From: Erigeron canadensis
Taxonomy: Eukaryota; Streptophyta; Magnoliopsida; Asterales; Asteraceae
Reading direction: 5' to 3'
Length of the DNA stretch: 64,000 nt
Assembly (NCBI RefSeq): GCF_010389155.1
Contig: NC_057765.1
Location: 21,764,980 to 21,828,979, forward strand
Shown here: piece after piece, positions 1 to 10,859 of the stretch
How the letters are laid out: the number at the start of each line of letters is the position of its first letter
Numbering within the stretch: the first letter of the stretch is position 1
The notes under the pieces: generated by a model
The model's database searches: none
What the model saw: the letters and a program-made list of their open reading frames with translations, nothing else
What the model was told of the DNA's origin: nothing
Position numbers and translations under genes: made by a program

Positions 1-181
1 GCAGGACAACAACGTACCAGCAAACTAACCATCTTTCTTAAGAAAGTTCTAAACCGCCAATATTTTGCAACAATGAATGATATGTATGAATATTGGTATC
101 CATGTGCATTATTTTAGTATTTTAATTTTGCATCACTTTTACATAGAGTCCCACTTTGGTAACTTGATCTTTTGTTTGCAG

Positions 182-254
182 GATATCAAGAGGCAACGAA
201 GGAAATCTGTTCATATTGAGAATGGTGGATCCAACCTATAGGGTCCCTGTTTAA
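182..254 (+). CDS. FBN3: Last exon of a fibrillin (plastid-lipid-associated, PAP4/FBN3-like) gene, 5' part outside the window
   Basis: The exon follows a TTTGTTTGCAG acceptor and opens in phase 2. It encodes ISRGNEGNLFILRMVDPTYR and then VPV before a TAA stop at 252-254. This is the C-terminal signature of the PAP/fibrillin family, whose members bind lipids in plastoglobules and thylakoids. The exon is 73 bases long, exactly the length and phase of the last exon of the minus-strand fibrillin gene a few hundred bases away, so the two are paralogs facing tail to tail. No earlier exon of this copy is visible in bases 1-181, so the last intron is longer than that. Whether the upstream part is intact cannot be seen. 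Confidence 0.85.
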
Positions 255-932
255 TTTCACTGCCTACATTTGGCTTTCAAGGAAGACGTTTATTGCATAA
301 TTGGCCAAAGCCAAGATTTAGTATAGTTTATCCATCTCTTAAATCTGTTTATGTAATTTGCGTGGAAGCATAGGAATGAAGCAACCTTCAACTCCATCAA
401 GCCATGTACGGAGTCACTTCCTGATGACATTAAGCTACTTTCTTTCCTTCGGATTTCAAATAGGAATTGTAATAGAAATTGTACTACTATGATTACTTGA
501 TTGGATTGGATTTGCAAATCTTGCTCTTCCGTATACATACTTTTGAACTAGCACTTTGCTAGTTTTATATTTTCTATCTAATATACTATCAGCCATTAAA
601 TGAACAAAGTTTGACTCAACTATGGAAGGCCAAATGTGCAGGCAATTTTCTTCATATTCTCCAACAAAAAATATGCTTAAACTTGTTCATATGAATCATT
701 ATACACTTAATCATCCTTTTAATACAGAAGAAGTGAAAGGTTTGGCCAGTGGATTACAAATTATTGTCTGATGGTATTTTACAATGTAATAGAATTTATT
801 GTATGGCGAAGGGATATTAGGATCGATCCTCTATATGTATATTCACCGAACTACAACTTGACTTCAAAATATTCTTGACAATGTCATACATCTTTCAGAA
901 ACCCCGACTACGTGCCATGTTATGAGCCTACA
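255..932. other. Convergent intergenic space between two fibrillin genes
   Basis: AT-rich DNA that must hold both 3' untranslated regions. AATAAA-like signals are not distinctive, and no reading frame has family resemblance. Confidence 0.5.
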
Positions 933-3900
933 TCACACGGGTACTTGATAAGAGGGATCGACCATCCTTAAAACGAACAAGTTTCCTTTGTCACCTCTTG
1001 ATACCCTGCAAATCATGGTAGATATGTGAAAATTTTCTAATCAATTTTCAAAAGTATGATGTTTGTATAATGTTATAAATTTACCTCAACTCTTCATCCA
1101 AGTAAGTTACTTCAAGTGAACCTACAGCTGTCTCTGGCGCTTTAACGGGTATCTTCACAAAATGAACAAAACGTTGTAATTCACTTTAGGGTTTCAGGCA
1201 GTAGAGTTTTAAGTTTATCTTTTACACACATCATCCCTGGATTTTCATATTTTGGTGACAAAATGATAGAAGACTAAATGAAGGAAAATCTTACCAATCC
1301 AAAAATCTTGAAATAATCAAATTTGACAGCCACCTTTTTGGAGTTCACTGGTGTTAGATCCGCTGTAACCTAGACATACATGACAGTTACCATGAATTGT
1401 TAGCATTAAAAGAACAAAAGCAGATACTAAAGAAAAATTTCTAGTCTGGTTCAAAACTAGCAATCCTTAACTTGTAGCCGGTCCATCCGAGACTAGCTAT
1501 CATAGACTTGTTTCACTCGCACTACAATGAACATGAACTTTCGTACAAATACTTTTTTTTATTTAAAACACCGTCGCACTAGCTCACTCATCGTGACTTA
1601 TCCGTGGCCGTTTAGGCTTTTTAACTAACCATTATACTCACTACTATTCCACGAATAAAGAACTTGGGCAATTTTAATCTGTACACTACAAAAATTATGA
1701 AAAACATAAATGTCTTTAAGTATGTACAAGCTTACCTTAACCGCTTTTAGATACCTATTTTGTTTGTATCTACATGACTACATATAATTAGTTACAACGA
1801 TAACAACATACCTGGTTAAAGGTGGGGAATGATTCCAGATTTTGAGCTCTAAGTGTGTCTGCATTAATCGCTTGATAGTTTACACGCGACCTAAGGAACT
1901 TGGGTCTCTATTGAGAAAGATAAATTTTAAGGAAGACAAGGATAGAAATTCCATAAAGTTAAAAATTATCATCTCCAAATTGAACATAACCTTAGTTTGC
2001 AGAATCGATTGTGAGGTGGTGTATATGAGTTCCCATTTCCCGTTAAGTAATGGAGACTTGAGCGGCTCCTTTGTTGGATTTGCTGCTTCAAGTTTTCGAA
2101 CTATCTAAATCAAACAATTCAGGTCCAGGCTAGAAACAAATACCATATAAAACATATTGATGATTTTTCTTTCAAATATCGTCAGTCAAAAATTATCAAT
2201 CATATACGTTTTCTTTGGTACTTAATTGTAGGTTATAGCCCAACTAGTTCACAAACATATACAAATGCAAAATGTCTCACATTCGTTGATACCTAATCAT
2301 ATATCGTGAAAGTGTTTCATACGACTCAAAGGCTAATTCGGTACTCTCCTAAATGGCTAAACCCTATTTACTCCTAGGTTCTTGCTAAAAACCTGGCATC
2401 AACTCCCTTTTGCAAGTACATTGGATGAAGTTGGCATAACACCTCTACATTGTTTTATAGTGCTTGGGGTTGGTTATTGTAAAACAAGTATATTAAAGTA
2501 AAACAAATAAGACAAGCTATTCACCCTTGGATCATGAAAAAATTGATGCACGAAGATTCACGAAGCACAAATATATATATATATATATATGGGGGATGGG
2601 AATATAAGGCTGTCAGGTATCTAAGCTTAGGTGTGGAACACTCACATATTGTTTTTTTAATCCATAAAAATCATGGGGGCCCATGCATTTATTCATTAAA
2701 CAAGAAATAATAAAATATTAGTATGTGAGGGGTTCCACACCTAAGCTTAGGTGCCGGACAACCTTATATTCTCTTTTCCCTATATATATATATATAGGGT
2801 GACAATCAAATGAGAACCAACTTAAAATGAGAACAAATGAGAACACTTAAAAACTACATTTTGATGCATTAAAAGTCCATAAAACTGACATAGTGCATAA
2901 CTAATTATCATTATTTAAGTGTTTAACAACACATGGATCCGTCAAAATCGAAAAAAATCATGTTTTTTGTTGTATGCATCATTTTGAAAATATGCATCCA
3001 AGATGGATGCACAAAACAAAAAACGTGATTTTTTCAATTTTGAAGGATCAATGTGTTGTTAAACACTTAAATAATGATAATTAGTTATGCACTATGTTAG
3101 TTTTATGGACATTTAATGCATCAAAATGATGTTTTTAAGTGTTCTCACCGTTCTTAATTTAAAAGTGTTCTCACCAGAGTGTTACCCTATATATATATAT
3201 ATGTATGTATGTATATATATTGATGCATCATGATTTTCAATAAATAGAAACCTATTAGTAATTTATTTGTTTTATTTTAATACTTGTTTTATTTTGCCTA
3301 GAACCTTGTTTTATTATTAAAAAAACACCTACGATTGCTCTGGGTGGTGCCCGGTGTACGTGTAAGTGAACCTCATGAAATTTTCCCCAGTGTATAAATC
3401 ACACAAAAATAAAGCAAGAAGGTTGGATCAAGTAGTTGGAGCTTGCCTCTAAAGGTTAGTGGTCCGATCCTCATGTGAGGCGGGGCCAGAGGTCCTATGC
3501 TACCAGCTTCGGTAGAATGTGAAAGCAGTCCATCTACTTTAGGTAAGGGGTAACAATGACTGCATCTCAACCCCCACCGTCTTCGAAGGTGTATTGAGAT
3601 CCAAAACTCGTGAAAGACGTCATTGGGTGTTACTTTACTGTAAAATTTCATATAAACTTCATTTTTTTACAAATGCACCTAACAATAGAAAAATGCATCT
3701 AGTTATATCTAGTCCTGGTGAGTCCAATGCAAAACATTCATAATACAACATAACCCTTTCATATTCATAAACAGGTAAACAGAGTAGGTTAAAATTACAA
3801 ACCTGCTCAATGGATTGTTGATCTTCAAGGGAAGCATCAGCACCACGGTCAAGAGGATCAATGGCATCAAGAAGCTCTTGTTTAATGGATTCTACATTTT

Positions 3901-4114
3901 TGGAGGGTTTGTTCAAAAAATCTGTGAAAAAAGATACATTAGTTCTAAATTTTGTAATGGGTGGTGGTGAAAGGTGGTGGGTGGTGATGGGTTTCGCCGG
4001 AAAAGTGATGGTGGGAAGGGAGGAGGAGGAGGAGGAGGAGTGAGAGGGGAAGAGTTTAGGCAGATAGTGGTGTGGGGTGGTGCTTGTTGATGATGGAGTG
4101 GATAACAAAGCCAT
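933..4114 (-). CDS. FBN3: Fibrillin / plastid-lipid-associated protein, PAP4/FBN3-like, chloroplast-targeted
   Basis: Six exons on the minus strand: 4114-3803, 2104-1991, 1907-1812, 1369-1295, 1152-1085 and 1005-933. Together they encode 245 residues, close to Arabidopsis PAP4 (about 240). Residues 1-60 are rich in Ser, Thr and Pro and lack acidic residues, as expected of a plastid transit peptide. The PAP domain begins near residue 78 ([15 protein letters not shown]). It continues with [62 protein letters not shown], and the C-terminal [18 protein letters not shown]. All introns are GT/AG and all phases fit. Intron 1 (1.7 kb) is swollen by two MITEs and a SINE-like repeat. The family acts in plastid lipid bodies and thylakoids; the exact role of this subgroup is less certain. 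It is convergent with a paralog on the left. Assignment to the FBN3 subgroup rests on remembered similarity. Confidence 0.93.
2571..2780. mobile_element. Foldback MITE A in an (AT)n tract, fibrillin intron 1
   Basis: After a 20-base (AT)n run, GGGGGATGGGAATATAAGG opens an arm whose inverted partner ends CCTTATATTCTCTTTTCCC at 2780. Inner arms share CTAAGCTTAGGTGTGGAAC. It is about 190 bases, non-coding, and flanked by TA repeats on both sides. The superfamily is unassigned; a TA target suggests Tc1/Mariner-like insertion. Confidence 0.65.
2797..3187. mobile_element. Foldback MITE B directly beside MITE A, flanked by (TA)n
   Basis: The element starts GGGTGACAATCAAATGAGAAC and ends with the inverted form GTTCTCACCAGAGTGTTACCC. 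Most of its length is one imperfect inverted repeat: TAACTAATTATCATTATTTAA pairs with its complement near 3070-3090, and the arms meet near 2990. TA microsatellites flank it (2781-2796 and 3188-3202). It has no coding capacity. Confidence 0.7.
3413..3650 (+). mobile_element. tRNA-derived SINE-like repeat, fibrillin intron 1
   Basis: TGGATCAAGTAGTTGGAGC resembles an A box, and GGTCCGATCC about 30 bases later resembles a B box (GGTTCGANNCC). A GC-richer body of roughly 200 bases follows, unlike the AT-rich intron around it. No clear target duplication was found, so this is a moderate call. Confidence 0.35.
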
Positions 4115-4160
4115 GGGTGGTTATGTTTTTGTGTCAGATTTTGTTACCTATACATACATG

Positions 4161-4177
4161 TTTTATATTGATTGGCT
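4161..4177 (-). promoter_or_regulatory. Candidate TATA box and CCAAT motif of the fibrillin gene
   Basis: On the minus strand AGCCAAT is followed within a few bases by ATATAAAA, ending about 47 bases upstream of the ATG at 4114. The spacing suits a TATA box with a short leader. The CCAAT motif is unusually close to it and may be chance. Confidence 0.4.
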
Positions 4178-5438
4178 GGAAATCTTTACATAGTCGTTAG
4201 CAATTTGTATATAAATTATAAAAAAGGTGTGTGTTTAAATCAACCAACAAGTCAACTGAATAGATTACTTCTTATTTTTATAAATGCCTTGTTGGACTTG
4301 GAATCCAATATACACGTCGATTCTTCGGGGGGATTTTATGTGGGGCATTTTTCGGTCAGGGTGACTGTCAAATGTAATTGGGACGATTCGTTTACATTAA
4401 TATGCTAACTCTATCCGAGGTTTTTTTTTTGGGGGACGGTAAGTTTATGCTCATTTGATTAAATTTGTGCACAAGAATAACAATTAATCACAGATAGGAT
4501 GCATCAATCGAAACACTCCAAATAAAATATGTTTCTGGTTATCAATCAAAAGGGACACATTTATTAAAAAAATCAAAAAGAAAAGAAAAATAATAATTCA
4601 CAAGCACACTCTCAACGTTACACTCAATCAAACATAGTGGTACCGAGCAGATGTCGCATGTTGATGTATGCCGATTTGTAAGGGGCGGTGATAAAACATA
4701 GTGGTACCGAGCAGATGCCGCATATTGATGTATGCCAATTTGTAAGGGGTGGTGATACCGCATGCCGCTACATACCAATGTCCCATGTAGACCATACCCT
4801 TCACCTTATGACCGAAATTTTGAAAGGCCAGCAAACTAATTTCAAGATGCATTCTGTGTTTCATACTACAAATTTGGAGTTCAAAAGTAATTTAGAGATC
4901 TGTTATCTAATATAATTAAGGAATCCCAAGTGTTAATGTATGATGACTTTCCAAAAGTAATTTTGAGATCTGTTAGCTTTTGAAATTTAAATAAGCTTCC
5001 AAGTTATAAGCTCTGAAAATAGGCTTAGCCAAACACCTCGAGCCCTTGAGCTCACTCAAGTAACAAAGTCTCAATCAAGTATAATTGTCACGTCTAGGCA
5101 AAAGAATTCAAGTTATTGTACTCGTTCGTTAAAATGCAGGTAAATATGAGGGGCAAAGAGAAAAATTTAAGTGCTTCAGACCTAGAAAAGGGTACATACA
5201 ATGTCAATGATACAAATCTTGATAACTAACCAAATTCACAAACTAGAAATTCTTATCTTATGTTATCTACACAGCTACAATAGGTGCATAAACAAGCAGG
5301 TATATCATCACATTTGACAAAAAGGTTGGTGCTATGCAACGAATGCAAGATTTTTATAAAAATATGGCAAATAAAATAAAACTCTATGTGCATTGGCCTA
5401 TACAAAACTATACATCTTTGGGGAAAAGATTGACACTT
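4178..5438. other. Intergenic region with a 64-base tandem repeat
   Basis: This is the region upstream of the fibrillin gene and downstream of the HDA14-like gene. At 4631-4758 there are two diverged copies of a 64-base unit containing GTGGTACCGAGCAGATG. Short open frames over the repeat are artefacts of it. Nothing else is recognised. Confidence 0.5.
4631..4758. repeat. Two-copy tandem repeat, period 64
   Basis: AACATAGTGGTACCGAGCAG occurs at 4631 and again at 4695, each followed by a near-identical stretch ending GTAAGGGGYGGTGATA. A few substitutions separate the copies. Confidence 0.85.
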
Positions 5439-8400
5439 CTATAAAGAATGCAAGTGCTTGATCCTCTCAATAGCTTGTTTTACCTTTAAAGATGGTTCAT
5501 CATATAAGAACCCAAGATCACCGGGTTTCTCTGCCATGCTGGGTTCTCCGATAAATGCACGGAAAGAATCTGCAACAGAAGTAGAAAGAGAGTCCAGGTT
5601 GTATCCTCCCTCCAAGAAAAATACACATCTACCCCCGCACAGCTCTTTCGAAAGCTGCTTGATGCTTGCTGCTAGCATGTAATACGTTCCTGTCGTTAAC
5701 TGAAAATTTGCCAGCGGATCCAGTACGTGTCCATCATATCTGAAGAGAAGTCAGATTGAAAATTAGTACTAGTAACACCTTGAGTAGTATTACTATAAAG
5801 TGGCTATTAATTATCGCGTATTTTTTATATATGATCAATAATAAAACACTTCCATGGAAGTAAGTGTGAAGTCAGACTTCGCATTTCAGGGGGCAGAGTA
5901 GATAAAAAAAAATGGTTATTACCATATTAATCTAGTTTGCTGCACAAGATTTGATTAAAAAAGCAAATCACAAAACTAGCTTGATTTAGCGACTTTTGGA
6001 GACTCGTGACATCTCAATTGGGTCAAATCAAAACACTAGGTAAAATATGGAACGAGTATAATGGGTTGAAAGTCTTCCAAGTCTATGTTCTGAAAAAACA
6101 CAACCTCAGTGTTTTATACACTATAATACTAATGTTTTTTTGCAAGCATAACTAATAAAATTAAGCATTATCAGAATAAACCGGAAAAGAACAGGGAGAA
6201 ATGAAGAATGAGAATCAACCCAACAAGACCAGATATGACCATATCACCTGAACCAGTCCATTTTGCCACCTCTACATATAAAAATAAATGAGTGCAAAGA
6301 ATATAATATCTTGGTAGAAAGAAAATCACCCGGCTGATACAAGAATTATATCCGGCTTAAATCTTTGGGCAGACGGTACAATGACTTGATCAAATACAGT
6401 TCGCATGGCTATATCACCCGAACCTCCTGCTAATGGCAAATTAAGTGTAGCTCCTTCACCATTCCCAAACCCTATATTATCAATTTTTCCTGTGCCAGGG
6501 TAGCTTCCGTCCTAAACAGCATAACAAAAAAGTGATTTGTTAAACTTCCCCTTCAAAAATATATAAATAGATGTTTGCAGCTTACTTGGTGAGTTGAAAG
6601 AAAGAATATGTCTGGATCTTCATAGAATGCATCATTAGTTCCATTACCATGATGAACATCAAAATCAATGATGAAAACACGTTGTAGTCCATGAACACGT
6701 TGAGCATATCGAGCTGCAATAGCTACATTACCAAAAACACAAAATCCCATGGGCCCCTTTGGAACAGCATGATGTCCAGGAGGTCGTATCAAAGCAAAGC
6801 CAACTGGAGGGTTCTCACTAACTTTTGATGCCGCTACCTACAATTTTATCAAATAATCAACTTTTTTCACTAAAAGCGGAAAACCAACCTAAAGCTGCCA
6901 ATTTCGACCGATTAATCCATTTACTAATGAACAGTCAATTTGAGTTATATTTGATCCCAAGCACGTAAACTTCAGTAATTTTCAATCTCAAATGGGTCAA
7001 ATACTTCAATGGAAAATTGAAGTTTAGCTTAAAAGGGTAGAGGTCAAAAGGCTAATTAACCCCAAACAACAGAGTTCAGGCATTACCACATGATCTACCA
7101 AGGACAGGCCAGCTCCAGCAGCGACCAAAGATTCCTCAAATGTCTGCATTGATATTTTTATAATTAAAAAACCAAGAAGTATAAATGAAGAAATACACCA
7201 AACTAGGCAGTTTAAAAATTCAGAGTAGTAGTATGAACAAATGGGCTTACTCTAGACATTAACTAGTAGATCCAAACACTACCTCATTTAAAACTGTGTT
7301 CAAAGTTTAGACTTCAACAAAAAAAAATAACAACCACCACCTAAATAAAGTCTAAAAGTACAAGTTTTGTATGAAAGATGAGGAGTTAACTACAACCACA
7401 CATTATTTATGGCAAGCGTCTCAAGTGAGACTTGAACCCATAACCTCTTGGTTGAAAGGTCACCCCAATACCACTAGACGACAGGGCCTTTGATATTAAA
7501 AACATAACTATTAAGTCTAAATGGTATAGGAAGGTGGAAGCTGCAAATCAATTGCCAAACCTTGCATTTTGCCAAGGCAGGAGACATAAAATGGTGAGGA
7601 CATGAGCGAAGTAAGCTTTCCAAATTTGGAATATGACACATTATAACATAGAAAAAGGGCAGAATAAAGAGAAACAAAAACCTAAATACATTAAATACTG
7701 ATAAGAACATCGTTTATACCGATACATAATCAAGAAGTCTTGAACAGACTAGAAAGTCTAAAAAGGTTATAGCTTCTCATTTCCTTAACCAAAATCCATA
7801 CAGTTTATCATAATCACCCTCTTTTTTCAACAGGCTCTTCTCCTATAGAGTAGGTACCTTGTTAAGACAAGGTAAATGCCTTCTTGTAACAGCAAAGGTT
7901 GTTCATAGTGTAGCCCATCATAGAAAAGACAACATGCCTATCCTGCTCTATATTCACCCAAAACCTTAACTTACATCAGACGACTGTAAGGACAAGTTTA
8001 TCTTTTAGAATAATAGTAAACGAACTGATTGGTGTTTAAGAAGAAACCACGTTGGCCTAACAGTCGGAATGCCTGGACTGAGTGAACTCACAACACGACA
8101 GCTGCCATGGATGGCCAAATGGACATGGCATATCATGTGTTCGTCTTTTACACAATACATATAAATCTAACAAGTGGCATCAGATAAACTGGAATTCATG
8201 GATGGCTAAATGTACATGCACAACAGTTTTAAGGAGGCAGTTAATAAGGAATTATCTTACTGTGGCAGTAGCGTATGTGGGTCCTGAGCCATCAATGTGT
8301 ATAATGCCCTGTTCTGATGCCTGCTCCATTGCCTATATCAAATATTGACATGGCATATAAGACATTAATTAGAGGTGTCATATATCCTAATAAGTAACTA

Positions 8401-10198
8401 ATGCGGATCTAAGTCTCGGCATTTAAAGATTTAGATAGTGACTTCACAAATTTAGTGGGGCATTTGCCAAAAATCTACATAAAGACAAAATGTTTTAAAA
8501 AGCGTAGAGTTCAAATGAGCTTGGCATGTGTAGCATTATAGCATTCCAGTTAAAGACTTACTATTCTACAGGTAATTTGTCACCAAAATAATATGAACAG
8601 TATATATGCTCTTTAGTAGATTTGTCATTTGACCCCTTTACTCAGGGATAGCTCAAATTGGGTGTGTTTCATCACAAAATGTCTGTTGGGATAAATGTAG
8701 CTATAAAAGGAGTAAGCTAATGGGGTCGAAAGGGTCAAACAGGTTGAAAGTCACCCACGGTCTAGTTTCAACATCAACAATAAATTTATTCAAAGGTTTA
8801 GATTATTATGGTGATGCTAAAGCTTCAGCAGTCCTAAGTCATGCATTAATTATTGACAGTGAGATTCTCAAAGGACCAAATAGTGGTAGCAGGTCAACCC
8901 AGCACAAACTGCCCAATACTAAGCAAAAATGTTTTCATTATTTACCCAACCCGCCCATATTGCCACCTTTGGTTTTTAAGTTTCTCAATTACAATTCCTC
9001 TGTTGTCCTTTTGTAAATGTCAAGCTGTATTACCTTCTCGAGACCAATAACATAAGATCTGGAATGCACACTGGCAACATCCTCCACTGTAGCAGTTCTA
9101 AAATTTTGAAGTTGAACGATCTCAGATCCCCGAAACTGCAAGCATATACATTGCAGATGAGTACAAAGAAAAATCTCAGTTTATGAATTATGATGCATTA
9201 TTACAAGGTTCAAACTAAACAAACAGCTTATGGGCAACTCAAAATTGCAAAACTGGAACTATATTGATCCCAACATGTAAATACAGTAAATAATACGGCA
9301 AAACTAAAAGTCAAGCACAAACGTAGCGTATTGAATATATAAAACTTACAAAAAAAAACGACAATAAGTGTTTTATCTACCTTTGGAGTAAGCTCCATTT
9401 TTTCAAGAGCAGTCACAATAGCCGGAACTCTTGAACTGCATTCTGGATGTGCCTCCTGTTACCAATATTAGTTTAAGAAATCCTACTTCAGATTTCAAAT
9501 TATCAAAAAAATAAAAACAAATCAAAATTGCAAACTACAAACGATAATAATAAACGCCCGTTTTTAATCACCTGGTTATGACCCATGGCAGGAGCTACAC
9601 TATAAATAACTTTCGCCGAACTCACATGGCTTTCATCTAAATGCTCAGACGAACACGAAATAGAAAATTTTGAACATTTTCTATGGAAAAAACGACTGCT
9701 CATTAATGATATCAAACTAGAATGATGTTGCAACATGCTGCCAACACGACCAGACCCAAACGGAAACCGCAGTCCTGTTAAGAAGCACGGACAAAGTGCA
9801 TGAAAATGTATTAAACTTGTCTCGTTTTAAAAAAGAATCCGAATTTATACATCATCTTCTTTCACTTGTTTTCAGCTTGTTTTTATATGATCATTTTTTT
9901 GAGCTGTACACCCCATGAAGCATGGACACAGTCATTTATTTTTAAACCAAATTGTCAATATAATCCGGGTCCGGGTCATCTTAACCATAAGGCCAATAAA
10001 GCAAGCATTTTAGGCTTTTAGCCTTTTAGGCACCAAAACATTTAAGGCCTCAAAATTTGTTATATACTGTGTATATGTATCTTTTTAATAATAAAAATGA
10101 AGTCCTCAAATATCCATAAACTAAAGTCATTATATGCAGCCGCAGCAACAGAGCTAATAAAATGAAGAAATACCTGATGGATGATGAAGTATGGCCAT
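5439..10198 (-). CDS. HDA14: Histone/lysine deacetylase, class II, HDA14-like, probably plastid-targeted
   Basis: Nine exons on the minus strand: 10198-10174, 9774-9572, 9455-9381, 9135-9034, 8332-8261, 7143-7087, 6837-6586, 6511-6330 and 5739-5439. They give 422 residues; Arabidopsis HDA14 is about the same length. The N-terminal 60 residues look like a transit peptide. The deacetylase domain carries [18 protein letters not shown] (tandem His near residues 200-201), [10 protein letters not shown] (zinc ligands Asp near 238 and His near 240), [12 protein letters not shown] (third zinc Asp near 325) and FFLEGGYNL. All catalytic residues appear present, so an active Zn-dependent lysine deacetylase is expected. 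Arabidopsis HDA14 deacetylates chloroplast proteins, Rubisco activase among the reported substrates; that role here is inferred. The 25-base first exon is chosen because its phase joins exactly to exon 2; a start at Met 9736 would shorten the N-terminus. Intron 5 holds a SINE. Confidence 0.93.
7376..7494 (-). mobile_element. tRNA-derived SINE inside an HDA14 intron
   Basis: On the minus strand GGTTCAAGTCTC (7438-7427) is a good B box. TAGTGGTATTGGG (7475-7463) can serve as an A box about 30 bases upstream. The remainder of the element merges into intron sequence. Confidence 0.5.
8600..8960. repeat. Degenerate intronic repeat with TTTGACCC / CCCAACCCGCCCA motifs
   Basis: Phrases such as TCATTTGACCCCTTTACTC and TTACCCAACCCGCCCATATTG recur in other introns of this window (near 6240-6270, 49140-49190, 51390-51420) and at 62330-62410. 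They look like remnants of one common MITE family. No ends can be defined. Confidence 0.35.
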
Positions 10199-10399
10199 TT
10201 TTTTTAGTGCCCTGAAACCCTGATTTAAATATTAAATATAAATAAATAAATAAAATATAGATAAAAACAATAAACTAAATATAAGCATAAATAAATAATA
10301 AATATAAATAAATAAATAATTGGATAATAAAAGAGTGATAGAATAGAAGCACGCAGGATAAAGCGTAACATATGTATCATGTATGAGACTAAGTGTGTA
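10199..10399. repeat. AT-rich upstream region of HDA14 with AAAT-type simple repeats
   Basis: Runs of AATAAATAAATAAA from about 10225 to 10320 give spurious minus-strand reading frames. The HDA14 promoter must lie here or further right; no convincing TATA box can be singled out in such AT-rich sequence. Confidence 0.5.
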
Positions 10400-10520
10400 A
10401 GTAACATGACCCAATTCTTGCGTGTGAGATGGGGGAGGTAAGCTGTAGACAGTCTTACCTCTATACAAAGGTAGAGAGACTGTTTTCATAGGGACCTCCG
10501 GCCACAAAGGAGTGTAAGAC
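10400..10520 (+). mobile_element. Au-SINE-like fragment
   Basis: GGGGGAGGTAAGCTGTAGAC, then a TCTTACC block, GGTAGAGAGACTGTTTTCA and GGGACCTCCGGCC appear in the order known from the 3' half of plant Au-type SINEs. The same core occurs in the retroposon at 27225-27543. The A and B boxes are not convincing, so this is a truncated copy. Confidence 0.55.
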
Positions 10521-10859
10521 GGAAAATGAGGAATGTTTAGAAAATCATACCTGTCTGCCGAGAATCTGAAAAAAAGAAATACCTGTCTGCTGGTTTCGGC
10601 TACTATGCGGGTCGAACGTTTATCAATCATGTGTCCTACCGATATATTAGACATGTTTGACAATACAAATACAAATACGAAAGCAACCAAATTGGGCATA
10701 TTAAACAACATAAAAGTAGCAAACTAATACGTAACTCGAACAAGTAGTGTGAAACAACCAAGACAAACATACATATAAATAAGAAATGACAAAACCTGAA
10801 AAGATCACAATTGAGCCAAGGCAGTAACTACTTCTAAACAACCTCTGGAAAAAAGGGCC

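Noticed and set aside
4542..4864. Overlapping short frames on both strands with repeated peptides
   Set aside because: They arise from the 64-base tandem repeat; no codon bias or family match.
10232..10711. A 159-codon minus-strand open frame
   Set aside because: It runs through an AAAT simple repeat and an Au-SINE-like fragment; the protein is low-complexity and has no family resemblance.
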